NCBI RefSeq assembly: GCF_947497285.1
Contig: NZ_CANMFT010000003.1
Location: forward strand, 1-64,000
Origin: an uncultured Aliiroseovarius sp.
Lineage (GTDB): Bacteria > Pseudomonadota > Alphaproteobacteria > Rhodobacterales > Rhodobacteraceae
Length of the DNA: 64,000 bases
Reading direction: 5' to 3'
Made by a program: the position numbers and the translations under genes. Shown piece after piece: positions 51,257-60,019 of this stretch. Under the pieces are notes generated by a model. The model was given only the letters and a program-made list of their open reading frames with translations. It searched no databases and was not told the DNA's origin. The stretch's first letter is position 1; each line of letters starts with the position of its first letter.

Positions 51257-51529
51257 ATGCTTTTCGCACTGATCTGCACGGACAAACCCGGCGCCATCGA
51301 AACGCGCAAAGCCAATCGCGATGCGCATCTTGCCTATCTCAAGGACACCGGCGTCGTCATGCAAGCTGGTCCCTTTCTGGATGCAGAGGGCATCATGTGC
51401 GGATCGCTTTTGATTTTGGACGTTCCCGATCGACAAGCTGCCAAGGCTTGGGCTGACAACGACCCCTATGCCAAGGCCGGGCTGTTTGACGATGTGCGGA
51501 TCGAAGCTTGGAACAAGGTTGTGGGCTGA
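51257..51529 (+). CDS. YciI-family protein
   Basis: This 90-residue protein has the YciI ferredoxin-like fold: MLFALICTDKPGAIETRKAN, an RDAHLAYLKD helix with the conserved His, GPFLDAEG, and DRQAAKAWADNDPYAKAGLFDDVRIEAW, with the characteristic D-P-Y/F segment. Function unknown; related to chlorodismutase-type or dehalogenase-like small proteins. AAGGAGG lies just before the start. It belongs to the tsaD-gpsA-yciI-EVE gene run, the next start overlapping its stop by one base. Confidence 0.88.
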   Translation: MLFALICTDKPGAIETRKANRDAHLAYLKDTGVVMQAGPFLDAEGIMCGSLLILDVPDRQAAKAWADNDPYAKAGLFDDVRIEAWNKVVG

Positions 51530-51960
51530 TGGCATATTGGCTTTTCAAATCCGAAGTCTCGACCTGGAGCTGGGACCAGCAGGTTGCCAAAGGTGACGCG
51601 GGCGAAGAATGGGACGGCGTGCGCAACTATCAAGCCCGCAACAATATGCGTGCGATGAAAAAAGGTGATCTTGGGTTCTTCTATCACTCCCAGAAGGAAA
51701 AAGAGATCGTGGGCATCGTCGAAGTGATCGCCGAAAGCCACCCGGACAGCACGACCGATGATGATCGCTGGGATTGCGTGGACATCAAAGCCATTCGGCC
51801 GCTTGACCAACCGGTGACGCTTGCAATGTGCAAAGAAGACCCAAGACTTGCGGAAATGGCGCTGGTCAAGAACACGCGCCTGTCGGTTCAACCTGTCACG
51901 CAAGACGAATGGGACATCGTTCTATCCCTGTCCGAGGCGCCGACCGGCGACAAATCATAG
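51529..51960 (+). CDS. EVE-domain protein
   Basis: This 143-residue protein is a single EVE domain: AYWLFKSEVSTWSWDQ, GEEWDGVRNYQARNNMRAMKKGDLGFFYHS, and WDCVDIKAIRPLDQPVTL. EVE domains are PUA-like and bind modified nucleic-acid bases. The start overlaps the YciI stop (TGATG). It ends the tsaD-gpsA-yciI run; DUF1761 follows 48 bases on. The domain is also met in defence or modified-base contexts, but here the setting is housekeeping. Confidence 0.92.
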   Translation: MAYWLFKSEVSTWSWDQQVAKGDAGEEWDGVRNYQARNNMRAMKKGDLGFFYHSQKEKEIVGIVEVIAESHPDSTTDDDRWDCVDIKAIRPLDQPVTLAMCKEDPRLAEMALVKNTRLSVQPVTQDEWDIVLSLSEAPTGDKS

Positions 51961-52008
51961 GGTCCGTGCCATACTATTTGCTGAACGCGCAAATAGGAGG
52001 ATAGGTTC

Positions 52009-52395
52009 ATGCTTCAGGTCTTGGTGGCAGCCATTGGCGGCTATGCTTTCGGAGCGATTTGGTACATGGTGCTTGCTCAACGCTGGGTCAAAGCAACTGG
52101 CATTCAGGTCGACGAAGATGGAAAACCGGTCGACACTTCGCCCCTGCCTTTCATCGTGGCTTTTATCAGCGCGATTGTCGTCGCAGGCATGATGCGGCAC
52201 ATCTTTTTCATGGCCGGGATCGACGGAGTCGGCAAAGGCGCGATTACTGGTTTGGGACTGGGGCTGTTCATCGCTGCGCCGTGGATCGTGAACAACGTAA
52301 TGTTCAGCGACCGAGACAAAAGCCTGATCTGGATAGATGGCGGCTATGCGGCGGGTGGCTGCACAGCGATCGGCCTTGTTCTGGGGCTGTTCTGA
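52009..52395 (+). CDS. DUF1761-family membrane protein
   Basis: This 128-residue protein has four hydrophobic segments: VLVAAIGGYAFGAIWYMVLA, LPFIVAFISAIVVAGMM, AITGLGLGLFIAAPWIVNNVM and AAGGCTAIGLVLGLF. The GAIWYM...RWVKATG phrase near the N terminus is characteristic of DUF1761. Function unknown. AGGAGGATAG precedes the ATG. A terminator follows within 10-50 bases, so it ends the unit. Confidence 0.85.
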   Translation: MLQVLVAAIGGYAFGAIWYMVLAQRWVKATGIQVDEDGKPVDTSPLPFIVAFISAIVVAGMMRHIFFMAGIDGVGKGAITGLGLGLFIAAPWIVNNVMFSDRDKSLIWIDGGYAAGGCTAIGLVLGLF

Positions 52396-52404
52396 TCTGA
52401 AAAC

Positions 52405-52442
52405 AAAAAAGGAGGGGCCGACGTCTCAGACCCCTCCTTTCC
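52405..52442. terminator. bidirectional hairpin terminator
   Basis: AAAGGAGGGG (52408-52417) pairs with CCCCTCCTTT (52431-52440). On the plus strand it ends the DUF1761 gene; on the minus strand the stem is followed by six Ts (52410-52405), so it also stops leftward transcription. Confidence 0.8.
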
Positions 52443-52500
52443 ACCCCACGTGCTCCCCAGCACCACACGTGTCTCTGTAAAAAAGGGTCCGGCCGTCCTA
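52405..52500 (-). ncRNA. candidate small RNA between DUF1761 and DUF2853
   Basis: The minus strand between the two terminators holds no gene, yet ends in a strong terminator of its own (52405-52440) about 150 bases beyond the DUF2853 terminator. TTGCAA and TAGGTT, 17 bases apart, end near 52504 and could be a promoter. The putative transcript of about 95 bases contains a GTGCT-GGGG-AGCAC hairpin. No known RNA family is recognised. Confidence 0.25.
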
Positions 52501-52594
52501 GCCTTCTCAAGCAACCTAGCGGCCAGTGCGTCTGGTTGCAACGATGCTTTGTAAGCAAACTTATTCAAAATCAACGTGTTAACGCTTTTTCAAC

Positions 52595-52623
52595 AAAAAA
52601 GGCGCCGCCAAATTGGCCGCGCC
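52595..52623 (-). terminator. terminator of the DUF2853 gene
   Basis: On the minus strand GGCGCGGCC and GGCGGCGCC pair around AATTT (outer GGCGC/GCGCC), followed by six Ts. It lies about 20 bases beyond the DUF2853 stop. Confidence 0.8.
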
Positions 52624-52643
52624 CTTTGGAACCGTTTCAAAAC

Positions 52644-52985
52644 TTAGCTGTAAACGGACTCTTTCCCGAAATGCTTGACCAGCATGTAATATACGACAGC
52701 GCGATACTTGTTACGTTCGCTGCGGCCATAGGTGTTGATCACGGCGTTGATGGCATCCATCAATTGCGGTCCGTCAGCCAAGCCAAGCTTCTTGACCAGA
52801 AAATTATCTTTGACGGTCTCAAGTTCGCTATCTTGACCCGCTGCGACGGTCGACGCATCGGCGTTGTAAATCGCAGGACCGCAGCCGATGGTAACCTTTG
52901 TCAAAAGGTTCATATCCGGTGTCATGCCACACTTCGTTTTCAGATCGTCAGCATATTTGGCGATCAGTTCGTCACGTTTACCCAT
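52644..52985 (-). CDS. DUF2853-family protein
   Basis: This 113-residue protein matches the DUF2853 pattern: DELIAKYADDLKTKCGMTPD at the N terminus, LLTKVTIGCGPAIYNADAS, and a C-terminal VINTYGRSERNKYRAVVYYM. These are small soluble helical proteins of unknown function, common in alphaproteobacteria. It is a single gene with its own terminator, convergent with DUF1761 and divergent from the LysM gene. Confidence 0.85.
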   Translation of the reverse strand: MGKRDELIAKYADDLKTKCGMTPDMNLLTKVTIGCGPAIYNADASTVAAGQDSELETVKDNFLVKKLGLADGPQLMDAINAVINTYGRSERNKYRAVVYYMLVKHFGKESVYS

Positions 52986-53151
52986 TTCGGTCTCCCATAG
53001 TTACTAACGGGCCAAGCCCAATCCATGCCAAAGACTAGGCTCAAAACGGGCTCTATCAAAGGAAAAGTTTACCTTTGTATTCCCCCTATGTTTCCCCGCG
53101 GTTTTCGCGCAGGATGGTTGCGACACCAATTTTTTAGTCATGGAGGTAACA

Positions 53152-53571
53152 ATGGGTCTATGGAGTTTTGTGAAAGGCGCGGGAAAATCGCTTTTCGGAG
53201 GCGGTGATGAAGGCGCATCCGCTGACACGCTGAACAAGGAAGTGGCCGATCTTGGCATCGACACATCCAGCTTGGACATCAAGGTGGACGGCGAGAAAGT
53301 CACCGTAAAAGGCGGCGAAAACCTAAGCGCGGAAGATCGCGAGAAGGTCATTCTGGCGGTCGGCAACGTCGAAGGCGTCGCCGAGGTCGAAGCCGATCTT
53401 GAGGGCGAGCCGACATTCCACACTGTCGAAAAAGGTGACACACTTTGGGCGATCGCTGAAAAAACCATGGGCAATGGCGCGCACTACAAAAAAATCTTCG
53501 AGGCCAACAAGCCAATGTTGAAAGATCCTGACCTGATTTATCCGGGCCAGAAGCTGCGCATCCCCAGCTGA
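53152..53571 (+). CDS. BON-LysM protein (Kbp/YgaU-like)
   Basis: This 139-residue protein starts at ATG 53152 with GGAGG upstream. Residues about 25-85 are a BON domain (LDIKVDGEKVTVKGGENLSAED, VILAVGNVEGVAEVEADL) and 88-138 a LysM domain (FHTVEKGDTLWAIAEKTMG, NPMLKDPDLIYPGQKLRIP-type ending). Same order and size as the E. coli potassium-binding protein Kbp (YgaU). No signal peptide, in agreement with the cytoplasmic Kbp. A terminator follows. Single-gene unit. Confidence 0.9.
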   Translation: MGLWSFVKGAGKSLFGGGDEGASADTLNKEVADLGIDTSSLDIKVDGEKVTVKGGENLSAEDREKVILAVGNVEGVAEVEADLEGEPTFHTVEKGDTLWAIAEKTMGNGAHYKKIFEANKPMLKDPDLIYPGQKLRIPS

Positions 53572-53589
53572 TCTGCACTGTTCGTATTC

Positions 53590-53623
53590 AAAGCGGTCCG
53601 TCTTGGCACGGGCCGCTTTTTTT
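53590..53623 (+). terminator. terminator after the LysM gene
   Basis: AAAGCGG and CCGCTTT form the outer stem, with inner CCGT/ACGG, followed by a run of Ts. It lies 19 bases after the stop codon. Confidence 0.85.
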
Positions 53624-53717
53624 GTTGCCATATCCCCCTGCGGCAATTTTTGACTTGTGACAAAAGGGAAGTCGCTGTCTGATCCCACGAAACTTGCAAG
53701 CGAGGACATAAGACAAG

Positions 53718-54920
53718 ATGGCATCATATCTAAAATCCACTCCGACCCGTGACGGCATGTTCGGCAATTACGGTGGCGCGATGCTGCCCCCGCCGTTGGA
53801 GCCTCATTTCAAGGAAATTCGCGAGGCGTATGACCGCATCTCGAAATCAGCCGATTTCATTGCCGAGCTGCGCCATATCCGCAAACATTTCCAGGGGCGG
53901 CCCACGCCGATCTCTTACCTCAAGAACCTGTCGAACCTGTCAAATGGTGCACAGATTTACGCCAAGCGCGAAGATCTGAACCACACGGGCGCGCACAAGC
54001 TGAACCACTGTATGGGCGAGGGATTGCTGGCCAAGTTCATGGGCAAGAAAAAGCTGATGGCCGAAACTGGTGCGGGGCAACACGGGGTCGCCTTGGCGAC
54101 CGCTGCCGCCTATTTCGGGCTGGAATGCGAAATTCACATGGGCGAAATCGACATCGCCAAAGAGGCCCCGAACGTTACCCGGATGAAGCTGTTGGGCGCT
54201 GAAGTTGTGCCTGTGGGGTTCGGCGGACGTTCGCTGAAAGAGGCTGTGGACAGCGCCTTTGAGAGCTATATGGGTCAGGCGGACACCGCCCTTTTCGCCA
54301 TCGGGTCGGTCGTCGGCCCCCATCCCTTCCCGCTGATCGTGCGTGATTTTCAGCATATCGTGGGCGTCGAATCCCGTGAACAATTCCTTGAGATGACCGG
54401 CGGTCTGCCGGATATGGTCGCGGCTTGTGTCGGCGGCGGCTCGAACGCGATGGGCCTGTTTTCAGGCTTTATCGACGATGAAGACGTATCGCTGCATGGG
54501 GTGGAGCCGATGGGCACCTCGTCCAAGCTGGGCGATCACGCCGCGACCATCTCGTTCGGTGAAGATGGCGATATCCACGGCTTCCGCACCATGGTTCTGA
54601 AGGACGAAAAGGGTGATCCCGCGCCTGTGCACACGGTCGCCTCGGGTCTGGATTACCCCGGTGTCGGGCCAGAGCACGCGCATCTCTATCGCACTGGCAA
54701 GGCCAACTATACCTCCGCCAATGACAAAGAGGCGCTGGATGCATTCTATGCGCTCAGCCGTCATGAGGGGATCATCCCGGCACTTGAAAGCGCACATGCG
54801 GTGGCCTTCGCGATGCGCGAAGCGCCGAAAAACCCCGGCAAGTCGATCCTGATCAACCTGTCGGGCCGTGGCGATAAAGACATCGACTATGTGACCGAGA
54901 CGTTCGGATTTGGTGACTAA
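53718..54920 (+). CDS. trpB: tryptophan synthase beta subunit, divergent form
   Basis: This 400-residue PLP enzyme makes tryptophan from indole and serine. It has the PLP Lys in [44 protein letters not shown], the phosphate loop [14 protein letters not shown], and [12 protein letters not shown]. The sequence differs from the usual proteobacterial TrpB at normally invariant spots ([12 protein letters not shown] for [22 protein letters not shown]). There is no trpF or trpA beside it; a single-gene unit with its own terminators. It could be the only beta subunit or a stand-alone paralogue of the TrpB family. Confidence 0.85.
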   Translation: MASYLKSTPTRDGMFGNYGGAMLPPPLEPHFKEIREAYDRISKSADFIAELRHIRKHFQGRPTPISYLKNLSNLSNGAQIYAKREDLNHTGAHKLNHCMGEGLLAKFMGKKKLMAETGAGQHGVALATAAAYFGLECEIHMGEIDIAKEAPNVTRMKLLGAEVVPVGFGGRSLKEAVDSAFESYMGQADTALFAIGSVVGPHPFPLIVRDFQHIVGVESREQFLEMTGGLPDMVAACVGGGSNAMGLFSGFIDDEDVSLHGVEPMGTSSKLGDHAATISFGEDGDIHGFRTMVLKDEKGDPAPVHTVASGLDYPGVGPEHAHLYRTGKANYTSANDKEALDAFYALSRHEGIIPALESAHAVAFAMREAPKNPGKSILINLSGRGDKDIDYVTETFGFGD

Positions 54921-54927
54921 TCCAGCT

Positions 54928-54957
54928 TGGCCCTGCACCCGCAATGGTGTGGGGCCA
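54928..54957. terminator. hairpin between convergent trpB and extensin-like gene
   Basis: TGGCCCTGCACC (54928-54939) pairs with GGTGTGGGGCCA (54946-54957) with two G-T pairs. There is no long T run, so termination strength is uncertain; position between convergent genes supports the call. Confidence 0.5.
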
Positions 54958-54959
54958 TT

Positions 54960-55709
54960 CTATCGGCAAAAGCCCCAGCCGGTGTTCTCCAGATGAAAAT
55001 GGTCGGCGTGCAGTTGATTATAGTCTGGCCCAAGCACCAGCCGAAACCAGTCGCATGACCCACGCCAAATGCGTCGCAGAAACGCTGCTTCGGGGCCGTC
55101 GCTATCCCAATCTTCTAGCAATGTCAGACGCCGACCATCGGTCAGCCGCACACCTGTGATGTCGATGGCATTGGCCTTGGCATGGCTGCTCCACCGTCCG
55201 TCTGATCCGCGACTGGTGCGCATCTTACGGCAGTTATAGCTGCCGATCTGTGTGATCGCGGCGACTTCGCTGCCCAGCACTTCGCGTGCAGCGGGTTGAA
55301 CCACGTGCTCCTCCCACATCGCCAGACGCAAAGCCGTGGCGCAGCGCGTTTCGACCCTATTCAACCGCGAATTGGCCAAACCCGACAACTGCCCACGCCC
55401 CGCGATGCCACAGTTTTCGTCCACTTCAAGGTCGCTCATCGGCGCAAACGCGACACCCGCTTGATCCAGAACGGCGCGGCATTCCGCAATATCACCCAGC
55501 GCGCGCATCATCTGAACGCGAGTGACAAACGTGACCGGGGCGGCGACTGTCAGCCGTTTCGTTGGGTTCCAATGATCTGGCAATGGCCCATCGGGTCGTA
55601 GCAACACCCACAGCGCCACAAGACCGAACAGCGCGGCTGAGAAAACCACCGACAAAACAGACAGCGCCGCCCAACGTAGACCGGGGCGGCGCTGTTTTTC
55701 TTCGCTCAT
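54960..55709 (-). CDS. extensin-like C-terminal domain protein
   Basis: This 249-residue protein has one N-terminal membrane anchor (ALSVLSVVFSAALFGLVALWVLL). The rest is an extensin-like domain: ENCGIAGRGQLS, TRCATALRLAMWEEHVVQPAA, QIGSYNCRKMRTSRGSDGRWSSHAKANAIDITGVRL, and HADHFHLENTGWGFCR at the end. The SSHAKANAIDI and HADHFH motifs contain the likely metal-binding His and Asp, reminiscent of M15-type peptidases, so a cell-wall enzyme is possible. It follows ahcY by 9 bases on the same strand. Confidence 0.85.
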   Translation of the reverse strand: MSEEKQRRPGLRWAALSVLSVVFSAALFGLVALWVLLRPDGPLPDHWNPTKRLTVAAPVTFVTRVQMMRALGDIAECRAVLDQAGVAFAPMSDLEVDENCGIAGRGQLSGLANSRLNRVETRCATALRLAMWEEHVVQPAAREVLGSEVAAITQIGSYNCRKMRTSRGSDGRWSSHAKANAIDITGVRLTDGRRLTLLEDWDSDGPEAAFLRRIWRGSCDWFRLVLGPDYNQLHADHFHLENTGWGFCR

Positions 55710-55718
55710 CGCGCAGAA

Positions 55719-57110
55719 TCAGTAACGATAATGCTCGGGCTTATACGGCCCTTCGGGCGTAACGCCGATATAGGAGGCCTGCTCGCTGCTCAGCTTGGAC
55801 AGCTTCACGCCGATCCGGTCCAGATGCAGACGGGCGACTTTTTCGTCCAGATGCTTGGGCAGGATGTAGACATCGTTCTTGTATTCGTCGCCTTTGGTCC
55901 AAAGCTCGATCTGCGCCAGCACCTGGTTGGTGAAGGACGCCGACATCACGAAGGACGGGTGGCCGGTGGCATTGCCGAGGTTCAGAAGACGACCTTCGGA
56001 CAGCAGGATCAGACGGTTGCCTGACGGCATCTCGATCATGTCCACCTGTTCTTTGATGTTGGTCCACTTGTGGTTCTTCAGGCTGGCGACTTGGATCTCG
56101 TTGTCGAAGTGGCCGATATTGCCAACGATCGCCATGTCCTTCATCGCGCGCATATGCTCGATGCGGATCACGTCCTTGTTGCCGGTGGTGGTGATGAAGA
56201 TGTCGGCGTCCGCCACGGCGTCTTCCAGCGTCACGACCTCAAACCCGTCCATCGCGGCTTGCAGCGCACAAATAGGGTCGATTTCGGTGACTTTTACACG
56301 AGCACCAGCACCGGCGAGCGATGCGGCAGAACCCTTGCCGACGTCACCGTAACCACAAACGACAGCGACCTTGCCGGCCATCATCGTGTCGGTGGCGCGG
56401 CGGATACCGTCGACCAGCGATTCCTTACAGCCGTATTTGTTGTCGAATTTCGACTTGGTGACGGAGTCGTTCACGTTGATCGCCGGGAACGGCAGTTGCC
56501 CCTGTTTCACCAGGTCATACAGGCGGTGAACGCCAGTGGTCGTTTCCTCGGATACGCCTTTGATCTGGTCGCGCATCTTGGTGAACCAGCCGGGGCTGGC
56601 CTTCATACGCTTCTTGATCTGCGCGAAAACCGCCACTTCCTCTTCCGAGGTGGGCGTTTCGATCAGGTCCGTTTCACCGTTTTCAACACGTGCGCCCAGC
56701 AGGATGTAAAGCGTCGCATCCCCGCCATCGTCCAGAATCAGGTTCGGCCCGTCAGGGAACATGAACGAGCGGTCCAGATAATCCCAATGTTCTTCCAGCG
56801 ACTGGCCCTTGATCGCGAAGACCGGCGTGCCACCCGCAGCAATCGCCGCAGCGGCGTGGTCTTGGGTCGAGAAGATGTTGCACGACGCCCAGCGCACATC
56901 AGCGCCCAGCGCCACCAGCGTTTCGATCAACACGGCTGTTTGAATGGTCATATGCAGCGACCCAACGATGCGCGATCCCTTCAATGGTTTGCTCTCGCCA
57001 TATTCGTCGCGCAAAGCCATCAGGCCCGGCATTTCAGTTTCGGCAATATCCAGCTCCTTGCGGCCAAATTCAGCAAGGTTGATGTCTTTTACAATATAGT
57101 CTTTGGTCAC
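55719..57110 (-). CDS. ahcY: adenosylhomocysteinase
   Basis: This 463-residue protein with a GTG start at 57110 (GGAGAA upstream) hydrolyses S-adenosylhomocysteine to adenosine and homocysteine. Motifs: [58 protein letters not shown]-binding [29 protein letters not shown] and the C-terminal RYPEHYRY-type tail KPEHYRY. The insert of about 40 residues found in most bacterial forms is present. In Rhodobacter ahcY lies beside regA; here HD and GNAT genes and a small lipoprotein gene lie between. No SAH riboswitch was recognised upstream. Confidence 0.96.
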   Translation of the reverse strand: MTKDYIVKDINLAEFGRKELDIAETEMPGLMALRDEYGESKPLKGSRIVGSLHMTIQTAVLIETLVALGADVRWASCNIFSTQDHAAAAIAAGGTPVFAIKGQSLEEHWDYLDRSFMFPDGPNLILDDGGDATLYILLGARVENGETDLIETPTSEEEVAVFAQIKKRMKASPGWFTKMRDQIKGVSEETTTGVHRLYDLVKQGQLPFPAINVNDSVTKSKFDNKYGCKESLVDGIRRATDTMMAGKVAVVCGYGDVGKGSAASLAGAGARVKVTEIDPICALQAAMDGFEVVTLEDAVADADIFITTTGNKDVIRIEHMRAMKDMAIVGNIGHFDNEIQVASLKNHKWTNIKEQVDMIEMPSGNRLILLSEGRLLNLGNATGHPSFVMSASFTNQVLAQIELWTKGDEYKNDVYILPKHLDEKVARLHLDRIGVKLSKLSSEQASYIGVTPEGPYKPEHYRY

Positions 57111-57247
57111 GGTGTTTCTCCGATACAGAACCCAATGCGGTTGGCAGGTGCCGTATCATTCTATTGACGTGCTGGCAATCAAGCCTGATTGACTCGGGGT
57201 TCAAAAACACCAGAGTGCGGCCCTGAATACGCGAGGAGAACACCAAA

Positions 57248-57844
57248 ATGCCCAAACAGCCCCGCGCATGGCAACGAATGCTGTCTGGTCGCCGTCTGGA
57301 CCTGCTGGACCCGACCCCGATGGATATCGAGATCGAGGACATCGCCCACGGGCTGGCCTTTGTTGCGCGTTGGAACGGGCAGACCCATGGCGATTTTCCC
57401 TATTCGGTCGCCGAACATTCGCTGCTGGTCGAGGCGCTTTATTCCCGCATGAACCCCAAAGCGCCCGTCAAATGGCGTCTGGCCGCGCTTCTTCATGACG
57501 CGCCGGAATATGTGATTGGCGACATGATCTCTCCGGTCAAATCGGCCGTTGGCCCGGCGTATGGAGAGCTGGATGACCGGCTGATGGCAGCCATACACAT
57601 CAAGTTCGGCCTACCCGCCAAGCTGCCAGAAGCGATCAAGAAGGCGATCAAGAAAGCCGACCGGATATCTGCGTGGCTTGAGGCCACCCAGATCGCGGGC
57701 TTCACGGTTGAGGAATCCAACAGGTTTTTCGGCACGCCGGACCCCAACCAGATTGCGGGCATGTCCATTACGCTCCGCCCGCCCGCAGAGGTTCGGCGCG
57801 ACTTTACCTCGCGCCACAACGATCTTCTGGGGCAGACGGCATGA
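57248..57844 (+). CDS. HD-domain phosphohydrolase (YfbR-like)
   Basis: This 198-residue protein starts at 57248 with AGGAGA upstream. The HD signature is complete: FPYSVAEHSLLVEAL (His), LLHDAPEYVIGDM (His-Asp) and a later Asp in KADRISAWLEATQ. This resembles the YfbR/YfdR group of 5'-nucleotidase-like HD enzymes, though the exact substrate is unknown. It overlaps the GNAT gene by 4 bases. It is divergent from ahcY. Confidence 0.85.
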   Translation: MPKQPRAWQRMLSGRRLDLLDPTPMDIEIEDIAHGLAFVARWNGQTHGDFPYSVAEHSLLVEALYSRMNPKAPVKWRLAALLHDAPEYVIGDMISPVKSAVGPAYGELDDRLMAAIHIKFGLPAKLPEAIKKAIKKADRISAWLEATQIAGFTVEESNRFFGTPDPNQIAGMSITLRPPAEVRRDFTSRHNDLLGQTA

Positions 57845-58347
57845 TCACCACGCGACAGGCGCGCGCCGCAGACGCGCAAGCCATGTGCGACCTGTTGAAC
57901 CCGATCATCCGCGAAGGGTCCACGACCGCGCACCGATCAGTATTCGACGCAGAGCGGATGCGCGTCACGCATATAGATGAACCACGACTGATCCGCACGA
58001 CGCTGGCGTTTGACGGTGATGATCTGCTGGGATTTCAACTGCTGGAATGGTCAGATCCAGCCTATGACGGTCCCGAGGCCTTGCCCGATGACTGGGCCGT
58101 CATTGCAAGCTTTGTGCGCACGGGACTGCAGGGGCGAGGCGTTGGGCAAGTGTTGTGGCGGGACACGCTGCTGGCCGCCAAGCGGGCGAAGGTGAAGGCC
58201 ATAGATGCCAGCATCCGCACAGATAACCTGTCGGGTTTGGCCTACTACTCGAAGCTCGGATTTAGAGACTATTCCAGCATAAATGGCATGGTTTTGTCGG
58301 ATGGATCCGTGGTCGATAAGACGCGCAAGCGGTTTGATATCGCCTAG
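57841..58347 (+). CDS. GNAT-family acetyltransferase
   Basis: This 168-residue protein is a GNAT fold: TTRQARAADAQAMCDLLNPII at the start, the acetyl-CoA loop VRTGLQGRGVGQVLWRDTLLAA (Q/R-x-x-G-x-G/A type) and DNLSGLAYYSKLGFRDYS. Substrate unknown. Its start overlaps the HD gene by 4 bases (coupled translation). It is convergent with the small lipoprotein gene, whose stop overlaps its own by 4 bases. Confidence 0.88.
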   Translation: MITTRQARAADAQAMCDLLNPIIREGSTTAHRSVFDAERMRVTHIDEPRLIRTTLAFDGDDLLGFQLLEWSDPAYDGPEALPDDWAVIASFVRTGLQGRGVGQVLWRDTLLAAKRAKVKAIDASIRTDNLSGLAYYSKLGFRDYSSINGMVLSDGSVVDKTRKRFDIA

Positions 58348-58685
58348 GCGCAGGTTTGCCCCTGCCGCCCGGTCGCATTGCGCCACCCCACGAACCGTTC
58401 GCGGTTGAAGGTCAGCACCAGATCATCCCATTGCAACTGTTGGGTTACACTGCTCGGGCAGCCTGCCAGCGACAGTGCAACGTGGCGGCCAAGCTCGCGA
58501 TCAAGGGCGGGCAAGACCCCCTTGGGGGAACGTCCGAAGTCGATGCGCTTGCCGATCGGGTCAACCTGAAGCCCTGCAACATCCGGGCGAAAGACTACGT
58601 CGCTGCGCTTTTGTACCGGCGTCCCACCCGGCGACACACACGCCGTCAGGCCGAGTGTCATTGCCAGCACAACACGCAGCCGCAT
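58344..58685 (-). CDS. small hypothetical lipoprotein
   Basis: The protein has 113 residues from the ATG at 58685, which overlaps the regA stop by one base. A short signal with lipobox GLTAC marks a lipoprotein. The mature part has LQVDPIGKRIDFGRSPKGV and a conserved-looking Cys pair (AGCPSS, QTCA). No family recognised. The coupling with regA is notable because the regA-adjacent gene in Rhodobacter is usually hvrA, which is absent here; it may simply share the transcript. Confidence 0.6.
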   Translation of the reverse strand: MRLRVVLAMTLGLTACVSPGGTPVQKRSDVVFRPDVAGLQVDPIGKRIDFGRSPKGVLPALDRELGRHVALSLAGCPSSVTQQLQWDDLVLTFNRERFVGWRNATGRQGQTCA

Positions 58686-59239
58686 CACTTCGGGCTTCGC
58701 TTGGCCAGAATCCGCTGCAAGGTGCGGCGATGCATGTTCAGCCGCCGCGCCGTTTCAGACACATTGCGGTCGCACAGCTCATAGACGCGCTGAATATGTT
58801 CCCACCGCACGCGATCTGCCGACATCGGGTTTTCAGGCGGCGGCGGAAGCTCGTCTGATCTGGCCAGAAGAGCATTGGTGATGTCGTTTGCATCGGCGGG
58901 CTTCGAAAGATAATCCGTCGCACCAAGCTTTACCGCGGACACGGCCGTCGCGATCGCACCATAGCCGGTTAGAATCACAATCCGCGCGTCTGGGCGTTTT
59001 TCTCGAATGGTCTCAACAACATCCAACCCGTTGCCATCGTCCAGCCGGAGGTCCACCACGGCATAAGCAGGGGGGCGGGCTGTGGCAATCGCCTTGCCTG
59101 CCGCGACTGAGCCAGCTGTTTCGGGTGCAAATCCACGTTTTTCCATGGCGCGCGCGAGGCGTCGCAGAAACGGCTCATCGTCGTCTACAAGAAGCAGAGT
59201 GGCGTCTTCACCGATTGCTTCCAGGTCCTGTGCCGTCAT
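58685..59239 (-). CDS. regA: redox response regulator RegA/PrrA/ActR
   Basis: This 184-residue regulator has a receiver domain (LLVDDDEPFLRRLARAM, phospho-Asp in YAVVDLRLDDGNGLDVV, ILTGYGAIATAVSAVKLGA, LSKPAD) and the very conserved Fis-type HTH at the C terminus (NVSETARRLNMHRRTLQRIL). It is the partner of RegB, controlling respiration, photosynthesis or nitrogen genes in response to redox state. The gene lies beyond senC on the minus strand with regB divergent, the known alphaproteobacterial arrangement. The acidic and HTH parts are intact. Confidence 0.96.
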   Translation of the reverse strand: MTAQDLEAIGEDATLLLVDDDEPFLRRLARAMEKRGFAPETAGSVAAGKAIATARPPAYAVVDLRLDDGNGLDVVETIREKRPDARIVILTGYGAIATAVSAVKLGATDYLSKPADANDITNALLARSDELPPPPENPMSADRVRWEHIQRVYELCDRNVSETARRLNMHRRTLQRILAKRSPK

Positions 59240-59323
59240 CAGACTACCCTCCGGTTCGCGTCCATATTCAACTTTACCTATGCATTGCGTGCCTTAAGGT
59301 CAAATCAAACGCGACGTCGTCGG

Positions 59324-59953
59324 CTATTCTTTAGACGCATCAATGAAACATCCGACACGATCCGCCATGCCTTCCGGCGTTTCGTCACGCTTGAAGAATT
59401 CCAAAAAGCCTGTCTGGGGCAGAACCAGATAGGTGAAGGTCGAATGGTCCATCAGGTAGTATTCTTCCTGGCCTTCTTCCGGTTCTTGTTTGCGATAATA
59501 GGTCTTGTAGGCCTGACTGGCGGCTTTGACCTGCTCGGGCGTGCCTGTCAGGCCGATCATGTCATCGTGCATGTAGCTTGTAAAATCGGCCAGTTGCTCG
59601 GGCGTGTCGCGTTCCGGGTCGACCGAGATGAACACAGCCTGCGCGTCATAGCCGCGATCTTGCAACAGACGCAGCGCGGCGGCGTTGCGGGCATTGTCCA
59701 GCGGGCAAACGTCAGGACAGAAGGTATAGCCGAAATACAGCAGTGTGGGCTTGGTGATCACATCCGTGTCGGTAACCTGCTTGCCAGTTTCGTCGATCAG
59801 TTCAAACGGCCCACCGATCGAGGCGACACCTGTCCCCACTGCGCTTGCACGGCATTGCGCGAATTTGTCTCCATCGCCTGATGTGACATACCACGTCGCC
59901 CCCAGAAGTGCGGCGATGGCGATGGCCCCGGTTGCAGCATAAACGCGCAGCAT
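59324..59953 (-). CDS. senC: SCO-family protein SenC/PrrC
   Basis: This 209-residue protein starts at ATG 59953, giving an N-terminal anchor (VYAATGAIAIAALLGATWYV). The thioredoxin-like domain has the copper-binding pair in YTFCPDVCPLDNARNAAAL (C-x-x-x-C) and the His in DHSTFTYLV. SCO proteins deliver copper to cytochrome c oxidase; in Rhodobacter SenC/PrrC links oxidase activity to RegB signalling. It lies between regB (divergent, 66-base gap) and regA (84-base gap). Confidence 0.95.
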   Translation of the reverse strand: MLRVYAATGAIAIAALLGATWYVTSGDGDKFAQCRASAVGTGVASIGGPFELIDETGKQVTDTDVITKPTLLYFGYTFCPDVCPLDNARNAAALRLLQDRGYDAQAVFISVDPERDTPEQLADFTSYMHDDMIGLTGTPEQVKAASQAYKTYYRKQEPEEGQEEYYLMDHSTFTYLVLPQTGFLEFFKRDETPEGMADRVGCFIDASKE

Positions 59954-60019
59954 TGGCTTTCTCCTTGATTTCCTGACAGCATTGATCCGTCTTTTACTCA
60001 GGACTAACAAGGGTCCAGA

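Noticed and set aside
56070-57167. 365-residue plus-strand frame opposite ahcY
   Set aside because: Antisense shadow of a highly conserved gene.
57111-57247. SAH riboswitch upstream of ahcY
   Set aside because: The 137-base leader shows no conserved SAH or SAM/SAH aptamer core that I can recognise.
59983-60011. TGATCC between senC and regB as a further RpoE promoter
   Set aside because: No CGTA follows at 16 bases; the -10 position reads AACAAG.
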